In this document: positions 24,096-33,690 of the stretch, piece after piece
How positions within the stretch are numbered: the first letter of the stretch is position 1
How the letters are laid out: each line of letters opens with the position of its first letter
NCBI RefSeq assembly: GCF_011751945.2
Contig: NZ_CP064951.1
Span: forward strand, 186,001 to 250,000
Length of the DNA: 64,000 nucleotides
DNA from: Actinomyces sp. zg-332
Lineage (GTDB): Bacteria > Actinomycetota > Actinomycetes > Actinomycetales > Actinomycetaceae
Reading direction: 5' to 3'
Translations under genes and position numbers: made by a program
Notes under the pieces: generated by a model
The model's input: the letters and a program-made list of their open reading frames with translations, nothing else
Told to the model about the DNA's origin: nothing
The model's database searches: none

Positions 24096-25400
24096 ATGAG
24101 TAACGAAAATAATACTGTTTCAAAGACTAGATATCCTAGTCGTAGAGACATACGTAAACATGATAAGAAAAGACGTTTACATAAAGTCTTTAAGGCTTCA
24201 TGTATTAGTATTTTGACAACGTCTGTTTTGGTTTTGGGTATTGGGACTTCATTAGCTTATCCTCATAAAACTGTGAGAGTAACTATTGATGGTAAAACTC
24301 AAACTGTTTCTACATGGGCTGAAAAAGTTTCGGATGTTTTACGCGAAAAAGGTGTGTTTGTTAAAAAGCAAGATGACGTTTCGCCTAACGCAAATGCTTA
24401 TCTTCAAACTGGAGATAAGGTCGTTGTTAATGAGGCTAAAAAAGTTAGCGTTAACGTAAATGGCACCAATAAGGAAGCATGGACTACTGCATCTTATTCG
24501 GATGAAATTGTGGATGAATTTTCTGACTCTGATGTGAAAGTTACTGTTTCTGCTAGATCATCTAATGTTAATGGTTCAAGTAATAGCGGTTTAGTTTCTA
24601 AAAAATCAAAGATTAAAGTTATTCATGACGGTAAAGATGAGTATGTTGATGTTAAACCATCTGAGAATGCTGAAACTGTTTTGAAAAAAATAGGAGTTGA
24701 GGTTTCGCCGATAGATAAAGTTCTAGTTGGCAAAGATAAAACTGAAACTAGTTTGATTGTGCAACGAGTTGAACGTGGCTATGAATCTAAAACGGAGCCT
24801 ATAAAGTTTGAAACTAAGATTGAAAAGGATCCTCAGTTAGAAGCTGGTGAACAAAAGAAAGCTCAAGAAGGTAAAGATGGAGAGAAAGAAGTTTCATCTT
24901 ACTTTGAAAAGGTTGATGGTAAAGTTGTTCATCAAGGAAAAGTAACTGAAGATGTTAAATCTGAGCCTGTGGAAGAAGTTATAAAATTAGGAGTGAAGGG
25001 CATAGACGCCTCTAAACTTCCTGACGACCCTAAGAAATTGTTGGATTTGGTGCGTACAGGTGGCGTGAATGTGCCTAATGTTAACACTAATTATTCTGGC
25101 GAAGATCCTAGGGCTTTAGCTTTGCCTTTGGTTGTTGGCAGAGGCTGGTCAGATAGCGAATATCGTTGTTTGATAGCTTTGTGGGAGAAGGAATCTCATT
25201 GGAATCCTAATGCTTATAATGCTTCATCGGGGGCTACTGGTATACCACAAGCTTTGCCTGGTAATAAGATGGCTTCAGCAGGTCCTGACTGGCGTACAAA
25301 TCCTGTTACACAGATTCGTTGGGGATTAGGATACATTTCCGGTAGGTATGGTACTCCTTGTAAAGCATGGGGACATAGTCAAGCTGTCGGTTGGTATTAA
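24096..25400 (+). CDS. RpfB-like secreted protein: DUF348 repeats, G5 domain, SLT/lysozyme-like C-terminus
   Basis: ATG 24096 is preferred to TTG 24072. After a basic cytoplasmic tail, a single membrane/signal segment (residues ~33-52) exports the protein. Ubiquitin-like DUF348 modules follow (KTVRVTIDGKTQTVSTWAEK and two more), then a G5 domain (~residues 220-305). The last ~85 residues (CLIALWEKESHWNPNAYN, SGATGIPQALPGNKM, QIRWGLGYISGRYG) look like a lytic-transglycosylase/lysozyme-type domain with ExxxW-type catalytic context, not a classic Rpf domain. It sits exactly where actinobacteria keep rpfB, before rsmA-ispE. The likely role is peptidoglycan cleavage for growth, division or resuscitation. 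The upstream 250 bp holds small inverted repeats but no riboswitch I can recognise. Confidence 0.88.
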   Translation: MSNENNTVSKTRYPSRRDIRKHDKKRRLHKVFKASCISILTTSVLVLGIGTSLAYPHKTVRVTIDGKTQTVSTWAEKVSDVLREKGVFVKKQDDVSPNANAYLQTGDKVVVNEAKKVSVNVNGTNKEAWTTASYSDEIVDEFSDSDVKVTVSARSSNVNGSSNSGLVSKKSKIKVIHDGKDEYVDVKPSENAETVLKKIGVEVSPIDKVLVGKDKTETSLIVQRVERGYESKTEPIKFETKIEKDPQLEAGEQKKAQEGKDGEKEVSSYFEKVDGKVVHQGKVTEDVKSEPVEEVIKLGVKGIDASKLPDDPKKLLDLVRTGGVNVPNVNTNYSGEDPRALALPLVVGRGWSDSEYRCLIALWEKESHWNPNAYNASSGATGIPQALPGNKMASAGPDWRTNPVTQIRWGLGYISGRYGTPCKAWGHSQAVGWY

Positions 25401-25407
25401 TCTTATT

Positions 25408-25436
25408 TGGAGGGGCAATATGCCCCTCTATTTGTT
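25408..25436 (+). terminator. Intrinsic terminator after the RpfB-like gene
   Basis: GAGGGGCA (25410-25417) and TGCCCCTC (25421-25428) form a tight hairpin followed by TATTTGTTT. Confidence 0.8.
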
Positions 25437-25603
25437 TAACGTAATATTTTAGTGCTGAATTTTTATATTTTGTTTTAGGTTATGTTTTAAATAAATGTTT
25501 ATTATTGGTATTTACATGTTGGAGTAATTAATATAGTTTTTGTTTTATAATAAAGTTTGGAATGTTTTTGTAGTCTATTAGTAGGGAACTGGGTATATAA
25601 CGA

Positions 25604-26530
25604 ATGACCGTAAAGTTTTTATCTTCTTCAAGTGTGCGCGAGCTATGTGCTTTGCTACAAATTAGACCTACTAAGACTCTGGGACAGAATTTTGTTACTG
25701 ATCAATCTACTGTTAAAAAAATTGTGTCTAAGATTGGTGATATTGATGGCAAGCATGTTATAGAGGTAGGTCCAGGGTTAGGTTCACTTACTTTGGCTAT
25801 TTTGGAACAGAATGCTTGTGTGACTGCTATAGAGATTGATCCTACTTTAGCTGAGGCTTTACCTGCGACGATTGTAGCTCATGCTGAGGCTGTTGCTGGT
25901 AATTTGCGTATTTTGAATGAGGACGCTTTAAAAGTAAATGGCTTAGAAGATTTATCTAAAGCTCTTCCTGTTACTGAGTCTAGTTGCAATTTTGAGGGTT
26001 TTGGCAAAGATCCTGAGTTTTTGATAGCTAATTTGCCTTATAATGTTTCTGTTCCGATTATTTTGAATATTTTGGATAAATTTCCTTCAATACATACTAT
26101 TTTGGTTATGGTGCAACTTGAGGTTGCGCAACGTTTGACTGCAACTGTTGGGAATAAAATATACGGTGTGCCGAGTTTGAAACTTGCTTGGTATGGGGAT
26201 GCCAGAATGGTTGGTAAGATTGGTACTAATGTTTTTTGGCCTGTTCCTAATGTTGAATCTGCTTTAGTTCTTTTTGAGAGAAATGTTTCTGAATTTGTTA
26301 AAGATAATGAGTCTTTGAGAGATGTTGTGTTTAGGATTGTTGATAGTGCGTTTGGACAAAGACGTAAGACTTTAAGGCAGTCTTTGAAAGCTTTGTGTGA
26401 AGGCGTGTGTGAAACTGATGATTTGTTAGCTGGGGCTAATGTGAGTTCGTCTTTGCGTGCAGAGAATTTAGTTATTGATGATTATATAAGTATTGCTAAA
26501 GAATATATTAGTTTGCAAAGCGATAGTTAG
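25604..26530 (+). CDS. rsmA: 16S rRNA dimethyladenosine transferase (KsgA)
   Basis: A 308-residue SAM-dependent enzyme that dimethylates two adjacent adenines (A1518/A1519) at the 3' end of 16S rRNA. Motifs: LGQNFVTD near the N-terminus, VIEVGPGLGSLT (SAM site), NLPYNVSVPI (the catalytic NLPY motif), and FGQRRKTLRQSL in the C-terminal domain. The start codon at 25604 has no clear ribosome-binding site, but GTATATAACG lies directly before it; a leaderless start is possible. The next gene, ispE, starts 17 bp after the stop. Confidence 0.96.
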   Translation: MTVKFLSSSSVRELCALLQIRPTKTLGQNFVTDQSTVKKIVSKIGDIDGKHVIEVGPGLGSLTLAILEQNACVTAIEIDPTLAEALPATIVAHAEAVAGNLRILNEDALKVNGLEDLSKALPVTESSCNFEGFGKDPEFLIANLPYNVSVPIILNILDKFPSIHTILVMVQLEVAQRLTATVGNKIYGVPSLKLAWYGDARMVGKIGTNVFWPVPNVESALVLFERNVSEFVKDNESLRDVVFRIVDSAFGQRRKTLRQSLKALCEGVCETDDLLAGANVSSSLRAENLVIDDYISIAKEYISLQSDS

Positions 26531-26546
26531 TTTTGAGAGTGTGCTT

Positions 26547-27602
26547 ATGGATATTGCCCCTATAGACGAGTTTTCTTCGGCTCAGATATCTCTTAGAGTT
26601 TTTGGGAAGATTAATTTGTTCTTGCAAGTTGATGGGGTGGAAAGTAACGGTTATCATAAGCTACTTACAGTTTTTCAGCCTGTTGATTTATACGATGATG
26701 TGCATTTGTCTTTGAGGAGTTCAGGGGATTGTCACTTAGTTCGTTATGCCGGTAGGGTTTGCGGTACTAATATTTTTGGAGATAAGGATTTATGCATTAG
26801 GGCTTTAAATATTTTTCTTGATAAGTATAGGGCTGAAGTTGATAGCAACTGCTCTGATTATTTTGATATTTTTGTAAATAAGATGATTCCTGTGCAGGGG
26901 GGCATGGCTGGTGGATCAGTTGATGCTGCTGGTGTGTTACGTTTGCTGAACGAGTATTATGGCTTTCCTTTCAATACTGTTACTTTGGAGGAGCTGGCTG
27001 CTCGTTTAGGGGCAGATGTGCCTTTTGGTGTGCGTAATGTTTTGAGTGTGGGTAATAGGTATGGTGATGTTATTGAGCCTTTAGAATTACCTAGTTGTTC
27101 TGATAGTAACGGTATTTTTCCTGTAGAAGAGTATTGTTGGTTGCTTATTTTGAATAAAGTAGGTTTGTCTACTCCTGATGTTTTTGCTGAGTTGGATAGA
27201 CTTTACGCTTTGAATGATGGTGTTGAAAAAGGTGTATCTGGTGGAGACTGTGCTTCTTTTTGTGCTGATGGTTTAGGTGGCGTTTCTGATAAGAAGAAAG
27301 ATATAGTATGTCTGAAGCAAGATATTGTATTTGCATATCGTGATTCTTATAGTTTGGCTAAGGAAATACGTAACGATTTAGAAATAGCGGCTTTGTCTTT
27401 GTACCCAAAGCTTAGCCATATTTTAGTAGAGGGTATACGTGGGGGAGCTCTAAGAGGATTTATATCGGGTTCAGGGCCAACTTGTGTGTTGTTGTGTGAG
27501 AGTGAATCTAAAGCTGAGCAAATTAGGCAGTATTTAGCTAATATTGATTACTTAAGCGATGTTATTGATGAGATGTTAGTGGTTTCTAACGTGAGTTTGT
27601 AA
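26547..27602 (+). CDS. ispE: 4-diphosphocytidyl-2-C-methyl-D-erythritol kinase
   Basis: A GHMP kinase of the MEP isoprenoid pathway that phosphorylates CDP-methylerythritol. Motifs: GKINLFLQVDG, the ATP-binding PVQGGMAGGSVDAAG (the family usually has SSDAA or SADAA where this has SVDAA), LGADVPFG and FISGSGPTCVLL. ATG 26547 is chosen because GAGAG lies 7 bp upstream and longer versions would overlap rsmA. 351 residues, somewhat long for IspE because of an insertion around residues ~210-265. ispH and uppS in the same window belong to the same pathway and its downstream use. Confidence 0.94.
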   Translation: MDIAPIDEFSSAQISLRVFGKINLFLQVDGVESNGYHKLLTVFQPVDLYDDVHLSLRSSGDCHLVRYAGRVCGTNIFGDKDLCIRALNIFLDKYRAEVDSNCSDYFDIFVNKMIPVQGGMAGGSVDAAGVLRLLNEYYGFPFNTVTLEELAARLGADVPFGVRNVLSVGNRYGDVIEPLELPSCSDSNGIFPVEEYCWLLILNKVGLSTPDVFAELDRLYALNDGVEKGVSGGDCASFCADGLGGVSDKKKDIVCLKQDIVFAYRDSYSLAKEIRNDLEIAALSLYPKLSHILVEGIRGGALRGFISGSGPTCVLLCESESKAEQIRQYLANIDYLSDVIDEMLVVSNVSL

Positions 27603-27718
27603 GTGCAGTATTGCTGTATTGTTTGTCTGTGTTTGTACTTTTGTTTGAGTTTATGTTGTGAAGTGAAGATAGTTTTATTTATCTGAGTTTTTGTATCCGT
27701 TATTTTAGTTTGGTGAGT

Positions 27719-28684
27719 TTATACGCTGTGCCAGAAATCTGCTATTAGTTCGTTTCTGTTTTGCATGTTTGTTTTCTTGAATATATTGCGTACGTGAACT
27801 TTGACGGTGGCTTGGTTTATAAATAGTATGTTAGCTATCTGTTGATTCCCTGCACCTTCAATTATGAGTATCAGTACTTCTTTTTCTCTTGGTGATAGTG
27901 AGTGTTTTTGTGCGTAAAAGTTTGCTTCTTCTTTTATGAATACTAGTTGTGATTCTGATAAGTGTTGTGGTGATGAGTCAAAGTGTACTCGAAGTAGGCC
28001 TACACCACGTGTTGCTAAGTAGAAAGCTATGAATAGGAAGAAAGCGTTTTCTATGAAGTTTCTTTCTGGGAGTATATATACACCATCTGCTATTCTGACG
28101 ACTCCGTGAGCGATTAATATATTGTGTATATTCCATAGGAGCTGTCCTAGGGTTAGGAATATCATCCCTACGTATAGAATGTAATGTTTATTTAGTAGTA
28201 GTCTTTGAATTTTATCTGTCTTAAAGGCATAGAATACTGCTATGAATACTATAAGTAGGGCAAAATGTAGTGTTCTCATTGTAAAGAACCAGAATTCGCG
28301 TGTTGCGTTGTCTTTCATAAAGAAGAATACGAAGGCGCTACTTGATGCATATGTTGTAGCAGCTAGAAGAGCCCAATATTTAGATGTGTTTACAAATTCT
28401 GTGAAGAGTAACCATAGTCCGCCTATGAGTAGCATTCCGTAGAATACAGATTCGGCTGGGTTAGTTATTGTGAAGAATGTTTCTTCGGATAGGATGATTT
28501 CAGAATAGCTTTGAATGGAAGTTCTAAATATTAAAGCCACATCGAAGAAGTAAGCTATGCATATTCCGAAACCTATGAGAAAGGTGCGTTTGTGTGACAC
28601 TATGTAGGTTGATAGAAGTATTGAACCTGATATCATTACTATCAATAGTACGTTTAGTGTGTAATAGAAGAGGGCATTGCTCAC
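27719..28684 (-). CDS. Membrane-bound LuxR-family transcription regulator
   Basis: A 321-residue protein starting at GTG 28684 with GGAG 7 bp upstream. About seven or eight hydrophobic helices fill residues 1-225. The last ~65 residues are a LuxR/GerE helix-turn-helix (LSPREKEVLILIIEG ... QQIANILFINQATVKVHVRN). There is no receiver domain. Proteins of this build sense a signal in or at the membrane while bound to DNA. It follows a YfcC-type permease gene on the same strand across a 222-bp gap with a terminator, so it may control that transporter; this is inferred from position only. Confidence 0.85.
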   Translation of the reverse strand: MSNALFYYTLNVLLIVMISGSILLSTYIVSHKRTFLIGFGICIAYFFDVALIFRTSIQSYSEIILSEETFFTITNPAESVFYGMLLIGGLWLLFTEFVNTSKYWALLAATTYASSSAFVFFFMKDNATREFWFFTMRTLHFALLIVFIAVFYAFKTDKIQRLLLNKHYILYVGMIFLTLGQLLWNIHNILIAHGVVRIADGVYILPERNFIENAFFLFIAFYLATRGVGLLRVHFDSSPQHLSESQLVFIKEEANFYAQKHSLSPREKEVLILIIEGAGNQQIANILFINQATVKVHVRNIFKKTNMQNRNELIADFWHSV

Positions 28685-28860
28685 TTTTTACTCCTATTGG
28701 TATGTTTAATATTTTTGTAAAAAGTCTAAAAAATCTACTATTATTGTCAAAAAATCTGTTCTGAATATGAAAACTAACCAGAAGAGTGTAACATGAGTTG
28801 GTAAGAAGATGAAATAAATGTTATGAGATTGTTTCCAATTCGTATAATGGTGCGAATATT

Positions 28861-28895
28861 TGTATGGACAGGTTCAAGTGTAAGCCTGTCCATAC
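28861..28895 (-). terminator. Intrinsic terminator of the YfcC permease gene
   Basis: TGTATGGACAGG (28861-28872) and CCTGTCCATACA (28884-28895) form a perfect 12-bp stem 11 bp after the permease stop. T-rich sequence on both sides would allow use from either strand. Confidence 0.82.
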
Positions 28896-28906
28896 ATTTT
28901 TAATTT

Positions 28907-30502
28907 TTACTGCCCGTAGATTAGGGTTTGTGTTACGAGCATACCGCCACCGAATACTAGTACGAATGCAACCATTGGCCATACGAATCTGAACCAGTGT
29001 GAGTACTTCATATCTAGCATTTGTAGGGTTGCCATAACTAAACCTGTAGGAGCTAGGAATAGCATAGCGTATTGACCCCATTGATATGCGCAGACGATAA
29101 TCCAACGTGGGATACCGACTGTGTCAGCTAGAGGTGCCATAATTGGCATTGATAGTACTGCTAGACCTGATGATGATGGTACCACGAAGCCTAGTACGAA
29201 GAAAATTAGTAGCATTACGATGATGAATACTGGGCCGTTCATTCCTTGAGCAACGTTTACAGCTGCATGTAGCATTGTGTCAGAAATTAAACCTTCGTTT
29301 AACACTAGGTTAATACCGCGGGCTAAACCGATGATTAAGGAAACTGCTACTAATGATGATGCACCTTCTGAGAAAGCATCTACTAGTTGTTTTTCGTTTA
29401 GACGATCTTTACCTGTTGCTGCTAGTACCATTACTATCATTGTGATTGTTAGGAATGATGAAGCCATTGTTGGGAAGTACCAACCTTTTGCCATAACTCC
29501 CCAAACCATGATTGGGAATGCTATGAAGAATAGTAGTAGGATGACTTTTCTTCTCCAGTCAAATGCTGGGATTGAGTCTGTATTTGACATTCCCCAACGT
29601 TCAGCAAATTTTTTGTGGTCTTCGTATGTGTATGAAGCTGTTGGGTCTTTCTTGATTTTCTTTGCATACCAGTATAGGTATCCGATTACTACGATTGCGC
29701 CAACTACGCAACCAAATGTACGCCACCATAGACCTTCTGTGAATGAAACACCGGCTGCGTTTGATGCTATAACGGCTGAGAATGGGTTGATTGTTGAGAA
29801 CGTTGTACCCATAGATCCTGCTAAGAATATAGCACCTACGGATATGATTGCGTCATAGCCTAATGCTATAAATATTGGACACATAATTGGGTAGAATGCG
29901 ACGGCTTCTTCTTCTAGACCGCATAGTGTACCACCGACAACCATGAAGATACTCATGGCGAATACTAGGATGAATTCGTTACCTTTTGTTTTCTTTGTTA
30001 GCTGGATTAGACCTGAGTCGAAAGCTCCTGATGCACGTACAACACCAATTAGTCCTCCGAGAACGAAGATGAATACCATGATGTCAATTGATTCCATAGT
30101 ACCGTTTACCATGGCAATTGGGACTTTTGAAATACTTGCTGGGTTTGACGGTAGTTCTTTGTAAGTATCTGGAATAGAAATTGGTTTTTTAATGTCACCT
30201 GAAGTGAATTTTTCTGCAGGGATTTTTACGCCTAGTTTATCTAGTTCTGCTTGTGTTGCTTTTACTGTTTCAACTTTTCCTGATGGTTCGGTGATAACGA
30301 ATGCAGACTGTTCTGCATCATATGCTAATTTTGAATATTGTCCGGCTGGTACAAACCAAGTAGCTATAACTGCGATAAATGTTAACACAAATAAGATTGT
30401 GAATGCAGTAGGTACGTAAAGACCGCGTTTCTTTTTCTTCTTTCCTGTTTCTTGTAGTTCTGGTGGTGGGGAGCTTACAGGAGTGTTTGTAGATGTGTTC
30501 AC
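28907..30502 (-). CDS. YfcC-family (DcuC/C4-dicarboxylate carrier-like) membrane transporter
   Basis: A 531-residue integral membrane protein of the YfcC/DcuC-like ion-transporter superfamily, with a basic cytoplasmic N-terminus (GKKKKKRGLYVPTAFTILF), a WFVPAGQY motif after the first helix and about twelve membrane segments. Typical features are GGTLCGLEEEAVAFYPI and VPSSSGLAVLSMPIMAPLAD. Members are annotated as C4-dicarboxylate, arginine/ornithine or short-chain carboxylate carriers; the substrate cannot be read from sequence. Start is GTG 30502 with AAAGGA 8 bp upstream. The upstream ~400 bp holds inverted repeats that could regulate it. Confidence 0.86.
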   Translation of the reverse strand: MNTSTNTPVSSPPPELQETGKKKKKRGLYVPTAFTILFVLTFIAVIATWFVPAGQYSKLAYDAEQSAFVITEPSGKVETVKATQAELDKLGVKIPAEKFTSGDIKKPISIPDTYKELPSNPASISKVPIAMVNGTMESIDIMVFIFVLGGLIGVVRASGAFDSGLIQLTKKTKGNEFILVFAMSIFMVVGGTLCGLEEEAVAFYPIMCPIFIALGYDAIISVGAIFLAGSMGTTFSTINPFSAVIASNAAGVSFTEGLWWRTFGCVVGAIVVIGYLYWYAKKIKKDPTASYTYEDHKKFAERWGMSNTDSIPAFDWRRKVILLLFFIAFPIMVWGVMAKGWYFPTMASSFLTITMIVMVLAATGKDRLNEKQLVDAFSEGASSLVAVSLIIGLARGINLVLNEGLISDTMLHAAVNVAQGMNGPVFIIVMLLIFFVLGFVVPSSSGLAVLSMPIMAPLADTVGIPRWIIVCAYQWGQYAMLFLAPTGLVMATLQMLDMKYSHWFRFVWPMVAFVLVFGGGMLVTQTLIYGQ

Positions 30503-31688
30503 AGTCTTAGTCCTTTCTTGACATGATCTATGGTTAATAGTTTTTGTTTATTTGGTGAGAGTTTTGAGTATTTGCTTGTGACGTCGTAGCTTTGTTTATG
30601 CTAAAAACGTAGTCTCAAAACCATTCAGCTTCATAGATGATTGGTTTGGTTTCTCTCATCCGACAATAAACAAATTAACACCTCTGTTATTTTTGTTTAT
30701 TTAGATTAGCTTTTAGCTTTTTGATCGTTAGCTGAAAGGAAAGACACGCTCTGGGAGAGTAAGGAGTGAGAATAAAAGAGCTTGAGGTATCTGTTTCGAT
30801 GCAGTTGACCAAAAAGCCATGTTGAAAGTCTATATAGGTGAGGTATAGCAGTACAACATATATGGACTAGTTCTTAAGTATGATTGTAGGCTTATTGTTT
30901 TTTGTACAGAAAATATACTTGTTTAAACTTTGAAATTTTCTGATTAATACTGTTTTAAACTATGTTTATTTTTAGCCTAAAACTGGATATTTTTAGTTAT
31001 ACTCTGTTGTTGTAGAAATATTTTTGTAACAACTTGGCAGATATTTTATATGTTAATATTTGTATTTTTACAAAGATTTATTTACGGATAAAAGTCCAGA
31101 TATTGTAATTAAAATAGAAATATTTTAATACTTTTGCTACATAATTTTTTCTTTATTCATTCTTTGTAATGAGAAAATATACTGTATTTATTTTCAAGTA
31201 AACAAAATATTAATAACTTTAGTGATAATTTTATAAAAATAATTCTGAAAAATACTTTATGCATCATAAGGAGAGAATTAGTTTTATAAAATTTGTTGAG
31301 TTGATAACTAGTTTAAAATAACTAGCTCAACTATCTTATAAATAGGTAAAAGACCTACGAAATCCGCAGTAAAATCCTATGAAGTATAAACAAATAGCAG
31401 TGAAATTAGGGAAAATCTAATAAAAATAAATAAAAGCCAACAAAATATGCGAAATATAAATTTAACAAAGTATTTACTATAACTTTAGGTATAAAAGGAT
31501 TCTTTAAGCCCCTATATAACAGCATAACTGTATATTTATTTACTTTATGTATCGGCGGTAAAACTTAGAAAGCATTAGAAAACCCGCAAACATATCGATA
31601 ATATGCGAATAAGAAGCATATAATTAAACGCATAATGTAAAAATACAGAGGCAAAGAATCCTCAACAAAATAGAGAGAATAAAAACAA
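30503..31688. other. 1.2-kb intergenic region between divergent permease and ABC-F genes
   Basis: No gene is supported. On the permease side, AAACCATTC (near 30616) and GATTGGTTT (near 30636) can pair in the leader. Near 31295-31331, GTTGAG-n7-CTAGTT-TAAAAT-AACTAGCTCAAC is a bulged inverted repeat. Plus-strand composition changes from T/G-rich (up to ~30.9 kb) to A-rich (from ~31.2 kb). The region should contain promoters for both flanking genes. Confidence 0.5.
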
Positions 31689-33563
31689 ATGCACCTAATG
31701 GGATGTCAAAATATAACAGCAATGGTCGGATCACGCAAACTATTCACAGATATAACATTAGGTATAGAAGACGCAGATAAAATTGGTGTGCTAGGACCAA
31801 ACGGTGGAGGAAAAACAAGCCTACTTAGAATCCTAGCTCAAAAACAAACACCAGACGAGGGATTGGTAACGCTGACTTCTGGCACGACTATTGCCATGTT
31901 AGACCAACAAGATGTAATTAATCCCGAATGGAGCGTAACCGAAGCCATATACGGTAAAGCTGAAGAATATGAATGGGCATCAGATAGTACCATACGAGAA
32001 ATCCATGCGGGATTACTTACCGATATCAAGATGGACACCAAAATAAAGACCTTATCAGGGGGACAAAAACGACGCGTTGCTTTAGCACAAGTACTTTCAA
32101 AAAACGCAGACATAACTTTCCTAGACGAACCCACAAACCATCTTGATATTGTTGGTATAACATGGCTCGCAAATTTTTTGAACACACGATATAACTCAGG
32201 AAAAGGCGCTTTAATAGTAGTAACACACGACAGATGGTTCCTAGACACAGTGTGTACAAAAATTTGGGAGGTCGTGCCAGGCCTAGACGCTGGCAACGGC
32301 ACAGACATCTTGCCAGGAACCCTAGAAATGTATCAAGGGAGCTATGCCGCATATATACTCGCACGTGCTGAACGAGATCGCCAACATGCAGTAACAGCAC
32401 AAAAACGCAACAACCTTTTGAAAAAAGAACTAGCATGGTTACGTAGGGGAGCACCAGCACGTACTAGCAAACCAAAATTCAGAATCAACGAAGCAGAAAC
32501 ACTGATTAGCGATGTACCCCCGGTGCGCAACAAAGTAGAACTAGTAAAACTAGCAACCTCTAGACTTGGCAAAGACGTAGTTGACCTAGAAAACGTCACA
32601 GTCGACTATTCAGAAAACAAAAACACCCCAATCCTAAAAAACATTACATGGCGTATAGGTCCAGGGGACAGAGTAGGAATATTAGGGGTCAACGGTGCGG
32701 GAAAAACAACATTAATGAGACTAATCGAAGGAAGCCAACAGCCTAACTCGGGCATAGTCAAATTTGGTAAAACAGTAAAAATAGGAGTTTTATCCCAATC
32801 TACTCACGAACTAGACGAAGTAGCTGACTTACGAGTAGTAGAAGCAGTAAGCATAATTTCAAATGCAATAGTAGTTGATGGAAAAGAACTATCAGCTAGC
32901 CAATTCGTAAAAAGACTAGGATTTAGCAAATCTCGTGCATGGACTAGGGTAAGTGAGCTATCAGGTGGAGAACGTAGACGTTTGCAATTTATGCGTATCC
33001 TAATGCAAGAACCTAATGTTTTACTACTAGACGAACCTACTAATGACTTAGATACTGATACTTTAGTAGCCATGGAAGATATCCTAGACGGCTTCCCAAC
33101 TACATTAATCGTAGTGTCCCACGACAGGTATTTGCTTGAACGAGTCAGTGACTATCAAATGCTAGTAAAAGATGGCTCTGTTCGTATGTTACCTGGTGGG
33201 GTAGATGAATATATGAGTATTTTAGAGTCGACAGTTGAATCTAAAGTCTCTACAACACATCAAGAAAACGCCAAGAGTGAAACAGAAGAAATAAACGACG
33301 ATTCGTCTTCTACTAATAATAAACCTAGACTATCTGGATCTGAGCGACATCAGTTATCTAAAGAATTAGCTGCAGTTGAACGTAAAATGCAAAAAAATGA
33401 AATCCAAATAGAGGAACTAAATTCTTTACTTGTAGCCCTGTCAGCTGACCCCTCGAAGATAGATGAGCTAATAAAAACAAATAAGCAACTACAAGTCTTG
33501 GAAGAAAATAATATTGAATATGAACAGAGATGGTTTGAACTGAACGAACTGTTAGAAGAATAG
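31689..33563 (+). CDS. ABC-F family ATP-binding protein (ribosome-associated type)
   Basis: 624 residues with two ABC domains and no membrane segments, the ABC-F layout. Domain 1: GPNGGGKTS, LSGGQKRRVALAQ, FLDEPTNHLD. Domain 2: GVNGAGKTT, LSGGERRRLQFMR, LLLDEPTNDLD. A charged linker joins them, and a coiled-coil C-terminus (~residues 545-620) follows. ABC-F proteins act on the ribosome as translation factors or as antibiotic protection proteins. Its place between ispE and tRNA-Gln/glmU is the conserved actinobacterial locus, which argues for a housekeeping role. No good ribosome-binding site precedes ATG 31689 (GAGAGA is 11 bp away). Confidence 0.93.
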   Translation: MHLMGCQNITAMVGSRKLFTDITLGIEDADKIGVLGPNGGGKTSLLRILAQKQTPDEGLVTLTSGTTIAMLDQQDVINPEWSVTEAIYGKAEEYEWASDSTIREIHAGLLTDIKMDTKIKTLSGGQKRRVALAQVLSKNADITFLDEPTNHLDIVGITWLANFLNTRYNSGKGALIVVTHDRWFLDTVCTKIWEVVPGLDAGNGTDILPGTLEMYQGSYAAYILARAERDRQHAVTAQKRNNLLKKELAWLRRGAPARTSKPKFRINEAETLISDVPPVRNKVELVKLATSRLGKDVVDLENVTVDYSENKNTPILKNITWRIGPGDRVGILGVNGAGKTTLMRLIEGSQQPNSGIVKFGKTVKIGVLSQSTHELDEVADLRVVEAVSIISNAIVVDGKELSASQFVKRLGFSKSRAWTRVSELSGGERRRLQFMRILMQEPNVLLLDEPTNDLDTDTLVAMEDILDGFPTTLIVVSHDRYLLERVSDYQMLVKDGSVRMLPGGVDEYMSILESTVESKVSTTHQENAKSETEEINDDSSSTNNKPRLSGSERHQLSKELAAVERKMQKNEIQIEELNSLLVALSADPSKIDELIKTNKQLQVLEENNIEYEQRWFELNELLEE

Positions 33564-33624
33564 AAGAATAATAGCAATACGTTTTTAATGTGTGAAACAA
33601 TAATGTTTCATAAGTATTTCATAA

Positions 33625-33661
33625 AAAATTTCCTCGAGGTAGTTTGCCCCGAGGAAATTTT
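33625..33661. terminator. Bidirectional terminator between ABC-F and SHIRT adhesin genes
   Basis: AAAATTTCCTCG (33625-33636) and CGAGGAAATTTT (33650-33661) form a perfect stem flanked by A-runs and T-runs, between two convergent genes. Confidence 0.83.
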
Positions 33662-33690
33662 ATACCGATTTTTAACAGCTATAGTATGTT

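Noticed and set aside
30503-30900. Possible lysine or SAM riboswitch in the leader of the YfcC-type gene
   Set aside because: A short AGAGGTG-like stretch is present but the rest of either conserved core is missing.
31625-31655. dif-like sequence (CGCATAATGTA) near the composition change
   Set aside because: Only the left half resembles a dif site; the right XerD half does not match, and half-matches are expected by chance in AT-rich DNA.
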